A stretch of 64,000 bases of DNA from JAIBJN01 sp963830885 (GTDB lineage: Bacteria > Actinomycetota > Thermoleophilia > Gaiellales > Gaiellaceae), in the NCBI GenBank assembly GCA_963830885.1, contig CAWHOA010000008.1:49956-113955 (forward strand), in the 5' to 3' direction. Within the stretch, counting starts at the first letter, position 1. Each line of letters begins with the position of its first letter. The notes beneath the pieces are model-generated. The model saw nothing but the letters and a program-made list of their open reading frames with translations. It did not search any database and was not told where the DNA came from. The position numbers were made by a program, and so were the translations under genes. This document shows, one piece after another, positions 34,671-43,593 of this stretch.

Positions 34671-35547
34671 CCGAATCTCCCCGTGACGTAGTCCTCCGTC
34701 CGCTTGTCGGACGGGTTGGTGAAGATCGTGGGCGTCTGGTCGTACTCGACCAGGATCCCGGTCCGCCGGTCCTGCTCCTCGTCCACGTCGACGCTGAAGA
34801 ACGCCGTCATGTCCGCGACCCGCGCGGCCTGCTGCATGTTGTGCGTGACGATCACGATCGTGTACTCGGTCTTGAGCTGGTGCATGAGGTCCTCGATCGC
34901 GGTCGTCGAGATCGGGTCGAGGGCCGAGGCGGGCTCGTCCATCAGGAGCACGTCCGGCTCGACGGCGAGGCAGCGCGCGATGCACAGCCGCTGCTGCTGG
35001 CCGCCGGAGAGGCTGTAGGCGCTCGCCTTCAGCCGGTTCTTGACCTCGTCCCAGAGCGCCGCGTGCCGGAGCGCGCGCTCGACCCGCTCGTCGAGGTCCT
35101 TCTTCCAGCCGAGCACGCGCGGGCCGAAGGCGACGTTGTCGTAGATCGACTTCGGGAACGGGTTCGGCTTCTGGAAGACCATGCCGATGCGCTTGCGCAC
35201 CTCGACCGAGTCGACGCTCGGGGCCGTAGAGGTCGACGCCGTGGTAGAGGATCTGGCCCTCGACCGAGGCGGTCGGGAATGAGGTCGTTCATGCGGTTGA
35301 AGCAGCGAATGAACGTGCTCTTGCCGCAGCCGGACGGGCCGATGAAAGCCGTGACGTGGTTCTTGAAGATCTCGAGCGACACGCCGCGCAGGGCCGGGAT
35401 GCCCGAGTACGTCACGGTCAGGTCGCTGACGTCGAACAGCGTGTCCCGGCGTCCGGACTCGGCCTCGCGCGCGCGCTCGGCCAGCAGCTTCTCGTCCACG
35501 CCGGGAATCTTCGCAGGTGCGGCACTCGCGCTTTCCATCTCGTCCAT
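34667..35547 (-). CDS. pstB: Phosphate ABC transporter ATP-binding protein, two apparent +1 frameshifts
   Basis: Corrected length is 292 residues. Walker A GPSGCGKST, Q-loop GMVFQKPNPFPKSIYDNVAFG, signature YSLSGGQQQRLCIAR, Walker B DVLLMDEPASALDP and the H-loop VTHNMQQAARVAD identify PstB. Extra bases near 35274 and 35219 disrupt the segment between Walker A and the Q-loop; removing both restores RMNDLIPTASVEGQILYHGV and LYGPSVDSVEVRKRIG, and the nucleotide count then divides by three. About 30 extra N-terminal residues precede the usual start. ATG 35547 lies in the pstA stop (TGATG), with AGAAG 7-8 nt upstream. Confidence 0.93.
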
Positions 35548-36422
35548 CACCATCTTCTCTGGTAGCGGTTGCGGAGCCAGATTGCGAACGCGTTCATCGT
35601 GAGCAGGATCACGAGCAGGACGATGATGCCAGCTGCGGCGAGCAAGCGGAACTCGTCCTGGGGGCGCGCGATCCACTGGTAGATCTGGATCGGGAGCGCG
35701 GTGAACGAGCCCATCAGCGTCGGATTGACCGCGACGTACGTGAGGGCTCCGACGAGCAGGAGCGGGGCGGTCTCGCCGATCGCCCGGGCGAGCGCGAGGA
35801 TCGAGCCCGTCGCGATGCCGGGGATCGCGGCTGGGAGCACCTGGCGTGAGACGACCTGCCACTGCGTCGCTCCGAGCGCGAAGGCGCCCTGTCGGATCGA
35901 GTCCGGGACTGCCCGGATCGCTTCTCTCGACGCCACGATCACGGTGGGGAGGACGAGCAGCGTGAGGATCAGCGCGCCCGCCAGGAGCACCCGTCCGAGG
36001 CCGATGCCGCGTACGAGGAAGGCGAGTCCGAGGATGCCGTACACGATCGAAGGCACGGCGGCGAGGTTCTGAATGTTCAGCTCGAGGAACCGGTTGTACC
36101 AGCGCTCGCGGTTCGCGTACTCCTCGAGGTAGATCGCGGTCCCGACCCCGATCGGGACGACCATGACGAGGAGCAGGATCATCAGGTAGATCGTTCCGAG
36201 GATCGCCGGGCGTGCGCCTGCGTTCTGGGGGTTGGACGAGCTCGGTTGCGTGAAGAACGTCTCGTCGAGGTACCCGACCCCCTTCTGCAGCACGTCGGCG
36301 AGCAGCGTGAAGAGGAGGATGAAGCCGACGGCCACCGAGATGAGCAGGAGGATGTAGAAGAGCGTGCCGCGAACCTTGTCGCCTCGCGGCCGGCGGCCCA
36401 TGGCTTCTGCCGGGACGCTCAT
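35547..36422 (-). CDS. pstA: Phosphate ABC transporter permease PstA
   Basis: A 291-residue permease with six predicted TM segments. Visible landmarks are GTIYLMILLLVMVVPIGVGT, YLEEYANRERW, AAVPSIVYGILGLAF, the EAA-like loop REAIRAVPDSIRQGAFALGAT and ISRAIGET-type ARAIGETAPLL. It pairs with PstC to form the membrane channel. It is intact, unlike its neighbours. It overlaps pstC by 4 bp and pstB by 3 bp. Confidence 0.96.
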   Translation of the reverse strand: MSVPAEAMGRRPRGDKVRGTLFYILLLISVAVGFILLFTLLADVLQKGVGYLDETFFTQPSSSNPQNAGARPAILGTIYLMILLLVMVVPIGVGTAIYLEEYANRERWYNRFLELNIQNLAAVPSIVYGILGLAFLVRGIGLGRVLLAGALILTLLVLPTVIVASREAIRAVPDSIRQGAFALGATQWQVVSRQVLPAAIPGIATGSILALARAIGETAPLLLVGALTYVAVNPTLMGSFTALPIQIYQWIARPQDEFRLLAAAGIIVLLVILLTMNAFAIWLRNRYQRRW

Positions 36423-37358
36423 TCGTAGATCTCCCGGTATTTCCGCACCAGGTGGATCGAGATCATGTTCATGAACAACGTGATGACGAAGAGCGTCAGC
36501 CCTACCGCGAAGATGGTCTTGTACTCGATGGAGCCCGTCGGCACGTCGCCGATGCCCGTCGCGCCGATGAAGGCCGTCATCGTCTGCGACGGCTCACGTG
36601 GGTCGGCCGTCAGCTGTGCGATTCCTCCGGCTGCGAGGAGCACGACCATGGTCTCGCCGATGGCGCGAGAGATCGCGAGCACGAAGCTCGCGAAGATTCC
36701 GGAGACCGCGGCGGGGATCACGATCCGCGTCGAGACCTGGAGCCTCGACGCGCCAAGGGCGTAGGCGCCGTCGCGGAGCTCGTGCGGCACCGCGGCCATC
36801 GCGTCCTCCGAGATGGAGGCGACCGTCGGGATGAGGAGCACGCCGATGACGATGCCCGCCGAGAGGACGTTGAACGTCCCGACGTCGAGCCCGAGATCCT
36901 GGAGGAGGGGCGTGAAGAACGTGAGGGCGAAGAAGCCGAACACGACAGTGGGGATGCCGGCGAGCACCTCGAGCGCCGGCTTGAGGATGTTGCGGACTCG
37001 GGGCTTCGCGTACTCGCTGAGATAGACGGCCGCACCCAGCCCGAACGGCAAGGCGACCAGAAGCGGCCCAGAACGTGACCGTGAACGTGCCGGCCAGGAG
37101 CGGCCGGACGCCGTACGACGCCGGCTCGAAAAGGGGCGCCCAGCGATCGTCGGTGAAGAAGTCGACGATCGAGACCTCGCGGAAGAACTCGATCGACGGC
37201 ACGACCAGCGCGATGACGATGCCGACGGTCGTCAGGACTGAGACCAGGGCGCAGAGGGCGAGGACGACCTTGACGACGTCCTCGCCCCAGCGCCTGCCTT
37301 CGGCGCGCAGCCGGATCGGTGCCGGCTGCGCGCCTACGGTGGTGTCCTGAGTTGCCAC
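36419..37358 (-). CDS. pstC: Phosphate ABC transporter permease PstC, apparent +1 frameshift at about 37061
   Basis: Corrected length is 312 residues with six TM segments: VVKVVLALCALVSVLTTVGIVIALV, then after the break FGLGAAVYLSEYA, AGIPTVVFGFFALTF, SISEDAMAAVPHELRDGAYALGA and ISRAIGETMVVLLAAGG. A doubled T near 37061 shifts the frame within FTVTFWAALVALPFGLGAA; one-base removal makes the length divisible by three. Start GTG 37358 is preceded by AAAGGAG. The 8-bp gap to the pstS stop and the overlap with pstA show operon structure. Confidence 0.92.
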
Positions 37359-37366
37359 TCTCTCCT

Positions 37367-38386
37367 TTACGTTCCTGCCGACTCGAGCGTCGAGAGGTTG
37401 GTCGCCACCTGGTCGTCGGGGACGGGGATGAAGAGCGCATCCTCCGCCAGCTGCGATCGAGTTCGTCAGGAAGTACTCGACGAAGCCGGACACCTCGGGC
37501 CGCGCGAGCGACTCGTCCTTCACGTAGATGAAGAGCGGGCGGGAGAGCGGCGCATAGGTGCCGTCCCGGGCGGTCTCGACACTCGGCGCGACGCAGCCCT
37601 CGCCGCCGTCGACCTCGACGGCCTTCAGCGTATCCGTGTTCTCCTCGTAGTACGTGTAGCCCGAGGTAGCCGAGGCCACCGGGCTCGCCGGCGACCGCCT
37701 GCACGATGACGTTGTCGTCCTCGCTGGCGGTGTAGTCGGCGCGGCTCGCGCCCTCCTCGCCGTTGATCTCGTCGGTGAAGTAGTCGAAGGTGCCCGAGTC
37801 GGTGCCCGGGCCCGCGAGGGCGAGCGCCTGGTCCGGGAAGCTCGGGTCGACCTGGTTCCAGTTCGTGATCTTGCCCTCGGCCGCCGGCTCCCAGATCTTC
37901 TTCAGCTGATCGACGGTCAGGCAGGTGGCCCAGTCGTTCTCGGGGTTGACGACGACGGTCAGCGCGTCCACACCGACCTGGAACTCGGCGTAGTCGACGC
38001 CGGCTTCTGCGCAGAGCGGCGACTTCTTCCTCGTCGTCGATCGGGCGCGAGGCGTTCGAGATGTCGGTCTCGCCGGCGCAGAAGCGCTCGAAGCCGCCGC
38101 CGGTGCCGGAGATCCCGACGGTCGACGTTGACGTTCGGCTGCTCGTTCGCGGTAGGCCTCCGCTGCGGCCGTCGTCAGCGGGCCGACCGTGCTCGAGCCG
38201 TCGATCTCGATGTCGCCCGAAAGCTCTGCGGCCGCCTCTTCGGTCGTACTCGCCGGCAGCCTCCTCGGTGGTCGTCGGCGCGTCGGCCTCGTCGTCGTCA
38301 TCCCGTCCGCACCCGGCGGCGCCTAGCGTCAGCGCCGCGAGCGCCAGCAGGAGGAGGACCAGCCTCGGAACAGGACGAATTCCCAC
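37367..38386 (-). CDS. pstS: Phosphate-binding lipoprotein PstS, about six apparent +1 frameshifts
   Basis: The high-affinity phosphate receptor, about 337 residues after correction. A signal peptide with lipobox LTLGAAGC is followed by an acidic linker and the binding protein: IEIDGSSTVGPLTTAAAEAY, VGISGTGGGFERFCAGETDISNASRPI, QVGVDALTVVVNPEN and GTDSGTFDYFTDE. Extra bases lie near 38248, 38145, 38122, 38025, 37661 and 37455; removing them gives one continuous reading to TAA at 37367. GTG 38386 was chosen for its AAAGGAG site 4 nt upstream, rather than ATG 38410. A triple PHO box lies 66-98 bp upstream. Confidence 0.92.
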
Positions 38387-38451
38387 GGTTCTCCTTTCGC
38401 GTTGGTGCATCGAGGCGAGTGTCGCCGGGGCACCCCGCGGAGTGGGAAGAA

Positions 38452-38484
38452 AGGCTGTGAACGAGTGGTGAAGAGATGGTGAAG
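38452..38484 (-). promoter_or_regulatory. PHO box: three tandem 11-bp repeats upstream of pstS
   Basis: On the minus strand three contiguous 11-bp units start at 38484, 38473 and 38462. Each begins with the heptamer STTCACM (CTTCACC, CTTCACC, GTTCACA) followed by four variable bases. This is the 11-bp-periodic direct-repeat architecture of actinobacterial PhoP binding sites. It lies 66-98 bp before the pstS GTG, where a phosphate-starvation activator would bind. Confidence 0.85.
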
Positions 38485-38669
38485 GGCGAGGCCCTACTAG
38501 GGATGTCCGTTGAGGCCCCGACCGGTCCCTCAAGACGGCCGGGTGCTCGTCCGGAGCGGGCATCTGCACGTCTCGAGACCCGCGCGACCCGGAGCACGAC
38601 CGCCGTCGCGGACGATTAGTCTGGCGGTGCCGGTCGGTCAGACCCTCTAGAGGACAGAGAGGAGAAGAA

Positions 38670-38828
38670 ATGAGCGAGCGCGACGGCTATGAACCGGGCG
38701 TGCCCGTCCCCGAGGCGAGGACGCAGACCGGAGAGAGGCTCCCGTGCTGGGTCACTGCGGCCCCACTCGACCCCGGAGGCGCGGCGTCCACGGTGAGCCA
38801 GCTCGTGATCGCTTCGCAGGGGGCGTGA
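38670..38828 (+). CDS. 52-aa remnant or mini-version of a VOC-family N-terminus
   Basis: ATG 38670 has a GAGGAGAAG ribosome binding site directly upstream. The 52 residues start MSERDGYEPGVP and contain LPCWVTAAPLDPGGAAS. I recall this opening (MSERDGYxxGVPCWVDT..PDPEAA) from actinobacterial glyoxalase/VOC-superfamily proteins, which normally continue for 100-250 more residues. Here it stops after SQLVIASQGA, and an FAD oxidoreductase starts 1 bp later. It could be a truncated VOC gene or a retained short ORF that couples translation to the oxidoreductase. Confidence 0.55.
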   Translation: MSERDGYEPGVPVPEARTQTGERLPCWVTAAPLDPGGAASTVSQLVIASQGA

Positions 38829-38829
38829 C

Positions 38830-40200
38830 ATGGCCACCATCGAGACCGCTTGGCGGGACCTGAGGGCGGCTCTGGAGGGCGAGGTCGTCCTCCCCGGCTC
38901 CCCGCGATACGACGAGGTTCGCAGGCCGCAGATCCCGCGCTTCCACGACGTGCGTCCGCAGGCCGTGGTGCTGTGCAGGACGCCCGAGGACGTGGTCGAG
39001 GCGATCGCGTTCGCGCGTCGCTCGGGTATGGAGGTCGCAGTGCGGAGCGGAGGGCACGACTTCGCTGGGCGCTCGTCTGGCCCCGGGATGGTGCTGGACC
39101 TCACGCCGATGCATTCTCTGGAGATCTCGGACGGCCTGGCCATCGTGGGGCCCGGCTTCCGGCTCGGCGACCTCTACGCCGCCCTGGCCCAGTACGAAGT
39201 CACGATCCCGGGCGGCTGCGGCGCCACGGTCGGGATCGGCGGCCAGGCGCTCGGCGGCGGGCTTGGCCTGCTGGGCCGCAGCCGGGGGCTCACGTCGGAC
39301 CAGCTAGTCGCGGCAGAAGTGGTGCTGGCCGACGGGCGGGTGGTGGAGTGCGACGAGCAGCGCCACGAGGACCTGTTCTGGGCGCTGCGCGGCGCGGGCG
39401 CCCAGGGCCTCGGCGTGGTCACGCGCCTCACGCTCCGCACGGTGCCCGAGCCCGCCGCCACCTCGTTCCACCTCAAGTGGCCCTACGAGCTCGCATCGGC
39501 GCTGATCGCCGCCTGGCAGGAGTGGTCGCCGACGGGGCCGGACGAACTCGCGGCGAGCCTGCTCGTCACCGTCGGCGGGGAGGCCGGCGCCGACCCTGTG
39601 ATCCACCTGTTCGGCTCGATGATCGGCAGCGAGACCGAGACCGCGGCGCTGCTCGACGAGTTCGTGTCGGTCGCCGGCGCGGACGCCGCCTCCTCGGAGC
39701 GCGCGCACATGCGCTACGGCTCGCTGAAGAACTACCTCGCGGAGCGAGGCCCGGGCGACCAGGAGGACGAGGACGGCCGCCCGTACATGAAGTCGGAGTT
39801 CTTCCGCGAGCCGCTGCCGGCCGGCGCGGTCGAGGCGCTGGTGGATCTCTTCGTCCGGGGACGCCGGCCGGGGGAGGCGCGGAAGCTCGACTTCATGCCC
39901 TGGGGCGGCGCCTACAACCGCGTGCCTGCGAACGCCACCGCCTTCCCACACCGCAAGGAGCTGTTCCTGCTCGAGCACTCGGTCGTCGTCCCGGCGGGCT
40001 TCGACGCCGCCGCGACCGAGGCCGCGCGCGCCTGGCTGTCGGACTCGTGGGAGCTCACGCACCCCTCCGGCTCGGGCGGCGTGTACGCGAACTTCCCCGA
40101 TACGGACCTACCCGACGAGCACCGCGCCTACTGGGGCGCCAACCTCGAGCGCGTGCGGCGCGTGAAGGAGAAGTACGACCCGGAGCGAGTGTTCGGCTGA
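38830..40200 (+). CDS. Berberine-bridge-type FAD-dependent oxidoreductase
   Basis: A 456-residue PCMH-type flavoprotein. The FAD-binding domain shows VRSGGHDFAGRSSGPG with His76 and PGGCGATVGIGGQALGGGLG with Cys130, the pair that holds FAD bicovalently in the berberine-bridge/glucooligosaccharide-oxidase group. The C-terminal BBE segment (GVYANFPDTDLPDEHRAYWG, then LERVRRVKEKYDPERVFG) is complete. The substrate may be a sugar, alkaloid or polyketide-like alcohol; nothing adjacent decides this. There is no signal peptide, so it is probably cytosolic. The ATG lies 1 bp after the VOC-like mini-ORF. Confidence 0.9.
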   Translation: MATIETAWRDLRAALEGEVVLPGSPRYDEVRRPQIPRFHDVRPQAVVLCRTPEDVVEAIAFARRSGMEVAVRSGGHDFAGRSSGPGMVLDLTPMHSLEISDGLAIVGPGFRLGDLYAALAQYEVTIPGGCGATVGIGGQALGGGLGLLGRSRGLTSDQLVAAEVVLADGRVVECDEQRHEDLFWALRGAGAQGLGVVTRLTLRTVPEPAATSFHLKWPYELASALIAAWQEWSPTGPDELAASLLVTVGGEAGADPVIHLFGSMIGSETETAALLDEFVSVAGADAASSERAHMRYGSLKNYLAERGPGDQEDEDGRPYMKSEFFREPLPAGAVEALVDLFVRGRRPGEARKLDFMPWGGAYNRVPANATAFPHRKELFLLEHSVVVPAGFDAAATEAARAWLSDSWELTHPSGSGGVYANFPDTDLPDEHRAYWGANLERVRRVKEKYDPERVFG

Positions 40201-40359
40201 GGCCGTGTCGTCGGGCCGTGGAACGGCGGCAGTGAGGAGGGTGGGACACCCGTCTGTACGACTCAGGGGTCGCTATACGCTGGCTGGCGGGTGCAGCAAT
40301 GATCGCTCGGCCGGCCGCTCCTGACCGCCGCCGCCGCTGCGCCCCGAGGCGGTTGGCGA

Positions 40360-43251
40360 CTAGGCGGAGGCGGGCGTCGGGCTCGGTGCGGGAGTCTGGA
40401 GGGCCTTGTCGAGCTGCGTGCGGGAGTTGATCTCGAGCTTGCGGTAGGCGTGGCTCAGGTGCACCTCGACGGTCTTGATCGTGATGAAGAGTGTTTGTGC
40501 GATCTCCTTGTTGCTCATGCCCTCGGCGGCGAGCTGCGCGACGCGCCGTTCGCTTGCGGTGAGGGCGTCGAGCCCGGTCTGGAGGACCTTTCGCGGCCTT
40601 GCGCCGGTGGCGGCGATCTCTTCGTTCGCGCGTTCGGCGAGCCCGAGTGCGCCGACCTTGCGCGCGAGGTCGACGCCCTCCCCGAGCCGCTCGCGTGCTT
40701 CGGTTCGCTGGTTGGCGCGGCGGAGGGCTGCGCCGAGGTCGACGAGGGCGCGCGCGTGCTCGAGCCGGGCTTCCGAGCCCGCGAGCACCTCGACCGCCTC
40801 CCGGAGCCGCCCGATTCCTGCCTCGCCGCCCTCGACGAGGCCGAGCGCGCGCAGGGAGGCGCCGATGGTATGCGGAGCACCCCAGCGTCGAGCGATCGCG
40901 AGCTCTTCCTCGGCGAGCGCCCGCGCTTCGTCGTTTCGGTCGAGCAGTCGAAGGCCTTCGGCCGCCCAGCTGCGCCAGGGGATGCTGCTTGGATTATCGA
41001 AGGGGACGAGCCGAACGGTCTCGCCGACCTGGAGCAGCTCCTCGACTCCGCGCTCGGGGCTTCCGGTCTCGATGCGCAGACGGCCGCGGTTGAGCCGAAA
41101 CCAGACGAGGTGGACCTCGTCGAGCGGGAGCTGCTCTGGAAAGTCACCCTCGTCGATGACTCGCGCCGCCTCTTCCGCGTCCCCCTGCTCCAGGAGCGCA
41201 TTGGCCAGGAACCCGATGTTGTACGGCCAAGCGACCAGCATGCCGTGCGCGACGCAGAGATCGAGCGCCTCGCGCAGATCCGCGACCGCGGCTCGAAGAT
41301 CGCCGCGATCCGTCTGACACTTGCCGCGCCACATCAACATGAACGCGACGTTGAAGATGTCACCGCGCCGACGAGCCTGAGCGACCGCCTGGTTGAAAAC
41401 GGACACCGCTTCGTCCAGCAGCCCCGACCGGGGTAGCACGTTCACTGCGTAAAGGAACGCGACCGAGCCGCTCGCCAGCAGGTTGCCCGGCGCGAGCGCT
41501 CGCCGGGCAAGCTCGACTGCGAGCTCGCGGTGCAGCCCCAGGCGGTACTCGTAGTGCGCCATCGTCGCGAGCAGGATCTCGCTGCCGCGGCCGCCGTGGA
41601 GCGCATCCAGGTCGAGCTCGCCGATTGCTGCCTCGGCGATGGGATAGGTCTGCGCGTTCCACCACGCCGAGCTGATCAGCTCCGCCTGGAGCAGCTCGTA
41701 GAGGTCCGGATCGCGCTCCCGATTCATCTCGTCAAGCGCCTGTTGGAAGACTGCAAGGGAATCAGCGATCCGGTCCGTAAACCAGAGCGCGCGGCCCAGC
41801 TCGAGCGCGACGGCGCAGCGTCGCGACCGGTCGGTGAGGAGCTCGAGACCGGCGCGCAGGTGGTCGGCCGCTGCCGGGCCGTTCGTCCGCCGCTCCGCCA
41901 AGCCGAGCTCGACGAGCACCTCTGCCCGCACAGCCGGATCAACCTGCTCCTCGAGCGCGCGGGTGAGATACCCGACGGCGGTCTCCGCTGCGCCCTGGGC
42001 GAGTGAGCACTCGGCCGCCTCGCGGAGCGTCGAGACCACAAACGGGTCGGCCTGTGGGGCGACGCGGAGGAGGTGCCCCGCAGCACTCTCCGGCGGGGCG
42101 CCGGCCTCGAGGAGCAGCTCAGCCGCCGAGCGGTGGCCGGCGTCGCGTTCGACCACATCGAGCGTCTCGTAGACGGCGCTGCGGACGACCGGGTGGAAGA
42201 ACTCGAGCGGATCCTCGCGCCGCAGAAGGTCCAGCCGAACCAGCGTGCCGGCTGCCGGACCTAGCTCGCTTGCTCTTACGCCGGCGAGCGCGGCCGCGTG
42301 GCGCAGCTCGGTCCCGTCGCCGAGGATGGAGGCCGCGCGCAGGAGGGCAAGCGCCTCTGCCGGCAGGCGCGCGAGGCGAACCCCGACGGCGCGAGAAACG
42401 CCCTGCGCCCCGATCTCAAGGAGACGGGGCGCCTGCTCGGCGGTCGGGCTGGTTCCTTCCCGGGCGACCGCGTCGAGCACCGCGCCGACGAAGAGCGGAT
42501 TTCCGCCGGTCGCCGTCTTGAGGGCGGCGCAGAAGGCTTCGTCGGGCTCCAGACCGTACAGCTCGCGCGCGAGCACAGCGATCGAAGCGCACCCGAGCGG
42601 TTCGAGGCGAATCGCGGCGGCCTCGGGATCAGCAATGAGCTCTGCGACAAGCGTCGGATCGTGGCTCTCGCCCTCGGGCGGCCGCGTGCCCACGGCGACG
42701 AGGAGCGGCACTCCCTCCAGCCTTCGCGTCAGGTAGAGAAGCCAGCGCAGGGAAGGAGTGTCCGCCCAGTGCAGGTCGTCGATCGCAAGCAGCGTCGGCT
42801 GCTCGAAGGCCAGGTTGGCGGCGAGCCAGTAGAGGCCGTGCAGGAGCGCGAACGAGCCCTCTGCGGGCACGTTCCGAGGGCTGGCGAGCCGCGAGGCTCC
42901 GAAGAGCGGCTCCACGAGCGCGGCAGGCCCCGAGAGCAGCTCCGCGCGGAGATCCGGGGAGGCGGACGCGAGCAGCGGCTCGAACAGCTGTCGGACGATC
43001 CCGTGCGCAAACCCGCCCTCGAACTCGCCGCCGCGGGCGGCGAGCACGCGCATCCCCGCCGTGCCGGCGATCGCGCGCGCCTCGGCGAGCAGACGGGTCT
43101 TGCCCATGCCGGCACTTCCCTCGATCACGGCCAAGCGCCCACCGCCGCTCCGCGCCGCATCCGCCAGTGCCTCCAGCGCCGCGACCTGGGCTTCGCGCTC
43201 CAGGAGCGAGATCGTCGTTCCGCCCGTGGGAAGAACACTCGCCGACGCCAT
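40360..43251 (-). CDS. Large LuxR-family regulator with AAA/ATPase domain (LAL type)
   Basis: A 963-residue regulator. The N-terminal ATPase has Walker A VIEGSAGMGKTRLL (residues 42-55) and Walker B LLAIDDLHWADTPSL (about 150). It is followed by a long helical, TPR-like middle (about 330-860) and a C-terminal GerE helix-turn-helix (LTASERRVAQLAAEGMSNKE to TVEVHLSHAYRKLEINSRTQL). This is the LAL architecture, whose members often control secondary metabolism or sugar genes. ATG 43251 (MASASVLP) was preferred; GTG 43260 is in frame. The targets are unknown; it is flanked by an oxidoreductase and a hydrolase. Confidence 0.9.
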   Translation of the reverse strand: MASASVLPTGGTTISLLEREAQVAALEALADAARSGGGRLAVIEGSAGMGKTRLLAEARAIAGTAGMRVLAARGGEFEGGFAHGIVRQLFEPLLASASPDLRAELLSGPAALVEPLFGASRLASPRNVPAEGSFALLHGLYWLAANLAFEQPTLLAIDDLHWADTPSLRWLLYLTRRLEGVPLLVAVGTRPPEGESHDPTLVAELIADPEAAAIRLEPLGCASIAVLARELYGLEPDEAFCAALKTATGGNPLFVGAVLDAVAREGTSPTAEQAPRLLEIGAQGVSRAVGVRLARLPAEALALLRAASILGDGTELRHAAALAGVRASELGPAAGTLVRLDLLRREDPLEFFHPVVRSAVYETLDVVERDAGHRSAAELLLEAGAPPESAAGHLLRVAPQADPFVVSTLREAAECSLAQGAAETAVGYLTRALEEQVDPAVRAEVLVELGLAERRTNGPAAADHLRAGLELLTDRSRRCAVALELGRALWFTDRIADSLAVFQQALDEMNRERDPDLYELLQAELISSAWWNAQTYPIAEAAIGELDLDALHGGRGSEILLATMAHYEYRLGLHRELAVELARRALAPGNLLASGSVAFLYAVNVLPRSGLLDEAVSVFNQAVAQARRRGDIFNVAFMLMWRGKCQTDRGDLRAAVADLREALDLCVAHGMLVAWPYNIGFLANALLEQGDAEEAARVIDEGDFPEQLPLDEVHLVWFRLNRGRLRIETGSPERGVEELLQVGETVRLVPFDNPSSIPWRSWAAEGLRLLDRNDEARALAEEELAIARRWGAPHTIGASLRALGLVEGGEAGIGRLREAVEVLAGSEARLEHARALVDLGAALRRANQRTEARERLGEGVDLARKVGALGLAERANEEIAATGARPRKVLQTGLDALTASERRVAQLAAEGMSNKEIAQTLFITIKTVEVHLSHAYRKLEINSRTQLDKALQTPAPSPTPASA

Positions 43252-43260
43252 CACGACCAA

Positions 43261-43593
43261 TCCGTAGAACCTTCGAACTTACAGTTTAGGGGCGCGTTTG
43301 GGGTCGGCCACGACGCGAGGCACTCCCGTCCGAGTTCACTCTCTAGGGCGAGATGAACGCGGCGCAGGCACAGGCATCGCAGTCCTTGCCGCAATCGGGG
43401 TCGCGCTCTCGCATCGTCGCGCTCCGTTTCACCGTCGTGATGCCCGACCGTTCGTGGAGTCGCCAGGCAGTCCGTTCGAGCCTCCGGCAGCGCGGGTGAC
43501 CCGACCGCCGAGCCGGGCATGGCCCAGGCATCTGGACGCTCTCCGCCGCCGGGCTCCAGAAGCTGCCATGAACACCTGGCCGGGAAGGATCAC
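43261..43593. other. Intergenic region between LuxR-type regulator and hydrolase
   Basis: This region holds the promoters of the divergent regulator and alpha/beta hydrolase. The AT-richer stretch at 43263-43295 next to the regulator is the likeliest promoter. Apart from the 23-aa cysteine-rich ORF listed separately, I see no coding, repeat or RNA-gene signal. Confidence 0.5.
43343..43414 (-). CDS. Putative 23-aa cysteine-rich miniprotein
   Basis: ATG 43414 is preceded at 7 nt by GGAG (43422-43425, minus strand). The product, MRERDPDCGKDCDACACAAF plus ISP, has four cysteines in nine residues (C-x3-C-x2-C-x-C). It lies 91 bp upstream of the large regulator on the same strand. It might bind metal, be a modified peptide precursor or be a chance ORF. 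I know of no matching family. The surrounding frame is open for about 190 bp, so chance is a real possibility. Confidence 0.25.
   Translation of the reverse strand: MRERDPDCGKDCDACACAAFISP

Noticed and set aside
32202..38386. Programmed +1 frameshifting as the explanation for the phosphate-locus breaks
   Set aside because: Eleven shifts in one transporter gene would make expression negligible, and no shared slippery heptamer or stimulatory structure is present. Consensus error is simpler.
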